Of a DNA stretch of 34,567 nucleotides, positions 32,355-34,567 are shown one piece after another. The position numbers and the translations under genes were made by a program. A model generated the notes under the pieces. The model was not told where the DNA came from. It ran no database searches and worked only from the letters and a program-made list of their open reading frames with translations. The stretch comes from Bacillota bacterium. GTDB taxonomy: Bacteria; Bacillota; Clostridia; Christensenellales; Aristaeellaceae. Numbering within the stretch: the first letter of the stretch is position 1; the number at the start of each line of letters is the position of its first letter. Where the stretch lies: NCBI GenBank assembly GCA_023415145.1, contig JAEZLW010000161.1, forward strand, positions 1 through 34,567, in the 5' to 3' direction.

Positions 32355-33434
32355 TTACCGCCAGGGCATGGGCAGAATTCCCTTTTCGCGGGCTTCGTGA
32401 ATATTCACCCAGGCGTAACCGTCGTCGCCGGCGGAAAGATGCGGCAGCGTTTCCTGAAAGCTTTGTGCGCCTGACTGCACCGCTTCGTGAAAGCTGGCGC
32501 GGCCGATCAATGTGGTTTCAATAAAATAGTAGTTGGCGTTTTCCTGGTCCATACGCACGCCCACATAGACATGTCCTGGGATGAAAACAAAAGCGACCTC
32601 CAGCTTGAGGGCTTCTGCAGCGGAGGCAAACAGACAAGAGGTTTCAATGCAGTTGCCGCCGCTTTGATCAAGAACCTCATACGGCGTGCGCACACGCTGA
32701 GACCAGCCCTCCCCGAAAGCCACCAGCGTGCTGACATAGGTGAGGTCGTATTCCTCCTCCGCACGCCAAATGGCTTGCAGCCTGTCCCAAACGCTGCCTT
32801 CCTCATCGTTTACAAGGCCTTCATAGCCGTTTTTCATGATGCCCGAATCGGTATAGTCTGCGGCGCGGCGGATGAGTTCCTCCACCGCCGGATCGTTTGG
32901 TGTGACCCAGGCGGCGTAGAATTCCAGCACTTCTGAAAGTGTACAGCCGTCGATCCAAACCATGTCCCTGCGGGAATAGATGGTGATTTCCTGGCTTTCG
33001 CTCAGAAGAATGTCGTCATCACCTGGCATCAGTTGTGTGACCTTGATGATAAAATTGCCGGGATGCCGGGCGTTCAGCGCATCGATGGCGTCATTGACCA
33101 AACGGGGATTTTGCGCAATTTTCACCATTTTATGTGGCAGGATTAAAACCGTATTGGATGACGTTGTGGTGTATCCCTCAATCTGCGTTTCCACAAGCAG
33201 GGTGGCGGCTTCATCACCATTGTTGGTCAGCGTAATGTCCACAAAGCTGTCCAGCGCGCTGCCGTACAGGTGGTACAGGGCAGTGACCAGCTCATCGCAA
33301 TAGGTATAGTCGATTTCGATTGGGGGGGGCGGGTCACGGGGCGGCTCCGCCAGGGCAGGCATCATTGCCGGTACGGCGGCAAACAAAAGGCAGAGCACGG
33401 CTAAAAGTACTGTGGCAGCTTTTTTTGTTTTCAT
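32355..33434 (-). CDS. secreted transglutaminase-like protein
   Basis: A 359-residue exported protein. Signal peptide KKAATVLLAVLCLLFAAVPAMMPALA, then a proline-rich linker (EPPRDPPPPIE) and a beta-rich region (about 60-155) resembling an immunoglobulin-type fold (ITLTNNGDEAATLLVE). The C-terminal half is a transglutaminase core: Cys262 in SGGNCIETSCLFASAAEAL, His288 in FIPGHVYVGV, and an acidic residue in YYFIETTLIG (Glu306), where Asp is more usual. The start at 33434 has GAAGGGCG upstream; a start at 33509 would add 25 residues ahead of the signal peptide. It probably acts as a protease-like or crosslinking enzyme outside the cell; substrate unknown. Confidence 0.82.
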   Translation of the reverse strand: MKTKKAATVLLAVLCLLFAAVPAMMPALAEPPRDPPPPIEIDYTYCDELVTALYHLYGSALDSFVDITLTNNGDEAATLLVETQIEGYTTTSSNTVLILPHKMVKIAQNPRLVNDAIDALNARHPGNFIIKVTQLMPGDDDILLSESQEITIYSRRDMVWIDGCTLSEVLEFYAAWVTPNDPAVEELIRRAADYTDSGIMKNGYEGLVNDEEGSVWDRLQAIWRAEEEYDLTYVSTLVAFGEGWSQRVRTPYEVLDQSGGNCIETSCLFASAAEALKLEVAFVFIPGHVYVGVRMDQENANYYFIETTLIGRASFHEAVQSGAQSFQETLPHLSAGDDGYAWVNIHEAREKGILPMPWR

Positions 33435-33544
33435 GAAACGCCCTTCTTTCCATGTCGGCAGGGGATGGGGAGAAGGCGGATGAATTTGGGTCGGAATGTG
33501 CGAAAACATGATGGCGGTTGGTATTACGTTATGCTGATAGCATT

Positions 33545-33573
33545 ATGGTATAGGTTATGGAGATTCCTGTCAA
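33545..33573 (-). promoter_or_regulatory. candidate promoter for the transglutaminase-like gene
   Basis: On the minus strand a perfect TTGACA (33568-33573) is followed after 17 bases by TACCAT (33545-33550, 4 of 6). It would give a leader of about 105 bases before the start at 33434. Confidence 0.45.
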
Positions 33574-33661
33574 GAGAAAGCAAACCCGGAAATTGCAGCG
33601 TTTTTTTCATCTCGTATCCTTACCGCCTTTTTTCTTCTTATCCTTCTCCGAACTAAAAAGT

Positions 33662-33691
33662 TTGACATCTCCTCCATTCCTATAGTAAAAT
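33662..33691 (+). promoter_or_regulatory. promoter for prfC
   Basis: TTGACA (33662-33667, perfect) and TAAAAT (33686-33691, 5 of 6) are 18 bases apart, about 40 bases before the prfC start. Together with the minus-strand promoter at 33545-33573 it makes the 33435-33730 gap a simple divergent control region. Confidence 0.6.
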
Positions 33692-33730
33692 AACAAATTG
33701 GCTTCCACTCTACTTTCGGGAGGAACTTTC

Positions 33731-34567
33731 ATGCTGCCTACCCCCGGCACATCAGATTTTACGGCGACGCTGCACGAGCAAGAGAACAAGCGCCGCACCT
33801 TTGCCATCATCAGCCATCCGGACGCGGGCAAGACCACGCTTACGGAAAAGCTGCTGCTCTACGGCGGCGCCATCCGCCAGGCCGGCAGCGTGAAGGCGAG
33901 AAAGGCCGAGCGCCACGCCACCTCCGACTGGATGGAGATCGAGAAGCAGCGCGGCATCTCCGTCACCTCCAGCGCCATGCAGTTTGAGTTTGACGGCTTC
34001 CGCATCAATATCCTGGATACGCCTGGTCACCAGGACTTCAGCGAGGATACGTACCGCGTGCTGGTAGCGGCCGACGCGGCGGTGATGCTCATCGACGCAG
34101 CCAAGGGCGTGGAGGAGCAGACCATCAAGCTGTTCAAGGTGTGCCGGCTGCGCAATATTCCCATATTCACCTTTGTGAACAAAATGGACCGGGCCGCCAA
34201 GGACCCGTTTGCCTTGATGGAAGAGCTGGAACAGGTGCTTGGCATCCGCTCCTGTCCCATCAACTGGCCCATCGGTGTGGACGGCGATTTCCAGGGCGTG
34301 TACCACCGGGACAGCGAAATCATTGAGCTGTACACCGGCGGCGACCACGGTAAAAAAAAGGTGGAAAAAACGGAGATCGGGATATCCGATCCGGCGCTTA
34401 CCGGCATACTGCAGGGCCATTATATCAAGCGCCTCAAGGATGAAATAGAGCTATTGGATGTGGCGGGCGATACGTTTGATTTAAGCGCCGTTCGCCAGGG
34501 CCAATTGACGCCGCTGTTCTTCGGTTCTGCCATCACCAACTTTGGCGTGGAGCCGTTCCTCAAGCGG
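33731..34567 (+). CDS. prfC: peptide chain release factor 3 (5' part, cut by the window end)
   Basis: GTPase that recycles release factors 1 and 2 from the ribosome after termination. The first 279 residues are present and the frame is open to the last base; full-length RF3 is usually about 530 residues. GTP-binding motifs: SHPDAGKTTLTEKLL (G1), RGISVTSS (switch I/G2), LDTPGHQDFSEDTYR (G3) and FVNKMDR (G4). The RF3-specific features are KARKAERHATSDWMEIEKQRGIS and the insertion IGVDGDFQGVYHR, which separate it from EF-G. The ATG at 33731 is preceded by GGGAGGAAC. Confidence 0.96.
   Translation, partial: MLPTPGTSDFTATLHEQENKRRTFAIISHPDAGKTTLTEKLLLYGGAIRQAGSVKARKAERHATSDWMEIEKQRGISVTSSAMQFEFDGFRINILDTPGHQDFSEDTYRVLVAADAAVMLIDAAKGVEEQTIKLFKVCRLRNIPIFTFVNKMDRAAKDPFALMEELEQVLGIRSCPINWPIGVDGDFQGVYHRDSEIIELYTGGDHGKKKVEKTEIGISDPALTGILQGHYIKRLKDEIELLDVAGDTFDLSAVRQGQLTPLFFGSAITNFGVEPFLKR

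Noticed and set aside
1..34567. CRISPR arrays, tRNA or rRNA genes, insertion sequences, phage genes
   Set aside because: I looked for regularly spaced repeats, tRNA-like ends, rRNA segments, transposase motifs and integrases and saw none. The only tRNA-related element is the T-box leader.

Overview
The window looks like a chromosome segment of an anaerobic, Gram-positive-type Firmicute of the Clostridia. Evidence: strong AGGAGG-type ribosome binding sites, a tRNA-sensing T-box leader, a surface protein ending in a sortase-type sorting signal, LplABC-type sugar uptake genes without their own ATPase, and G+C that appears to be a little over 50% by eye. A Christensenellales-like lineage is my guess; nothing here proves it.

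Region 1 (1-7.1 kb) is a patchwork. It holds a GH4 glycosidase with the CHG motif of the uronide-cleaving branch, decayed fragments that include a broken lipoprotein signal peptide, a 714-residue cell-wall-anchored Ig-repeat protein, and on the minus strand an alpha-oxoamine synthase resembling serine palmitoyltransferase. It ends with a URO-D-like gene that has lost an internal segment and is out of frame.

Region 2 (7.1-15.1 kb) is a carbohydrate-uptake locus. An AraC regulator is divergent from a run of two ABC permeases, a solute-binding protein and three different Gfo/Idh/MocA dehydrogenases, closed by a strong terminator. Tandem direct repeats lie in the divergent control region, and a very stable GC hairpin sits between the binding-protein gene and the dehydrogenases. 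Three oxidoreductases with no hydrolase in the run suggest sugar oxidation or epimerisation after uptake.

Region 3 (15.1-22.3 kb) has a small DUF3892-like gene and then a complete tryptophan operon, trpE-G-D-C-F-B-A, mostly with overlapping start/stop codons. It is preceded by a T-box with specifier codon TGG, a T-box bulge matching a G discriminator base, and an intrinsic terminator.

Region 4 (22.4-30.1 kb) is accessory and reads like a detoxification/resistance cluster: a MarR-GNAT fusion with a perfect palindromic operator over its own -35 box, a nitroreductase, two more GNAT acetyltransferases, a HAD phosphatase, a SEC-C protein, a flavin-reductase-like protein, a class D beta-lactamase with all motif positions, and an S66 (LdcA/MccF-like) peptidase.

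Region 5 (30.1-34.6 kb) carries minus-strand genes for an acyltransferase-3 membrane protein, a small membrane protein and a secreted transglutaminase-like protein. The window ends in the 5' part of prfC (release factor 3) on the plus strand. I saw no tRNA or rRNA gene, CRISPR array or insertion sequence.
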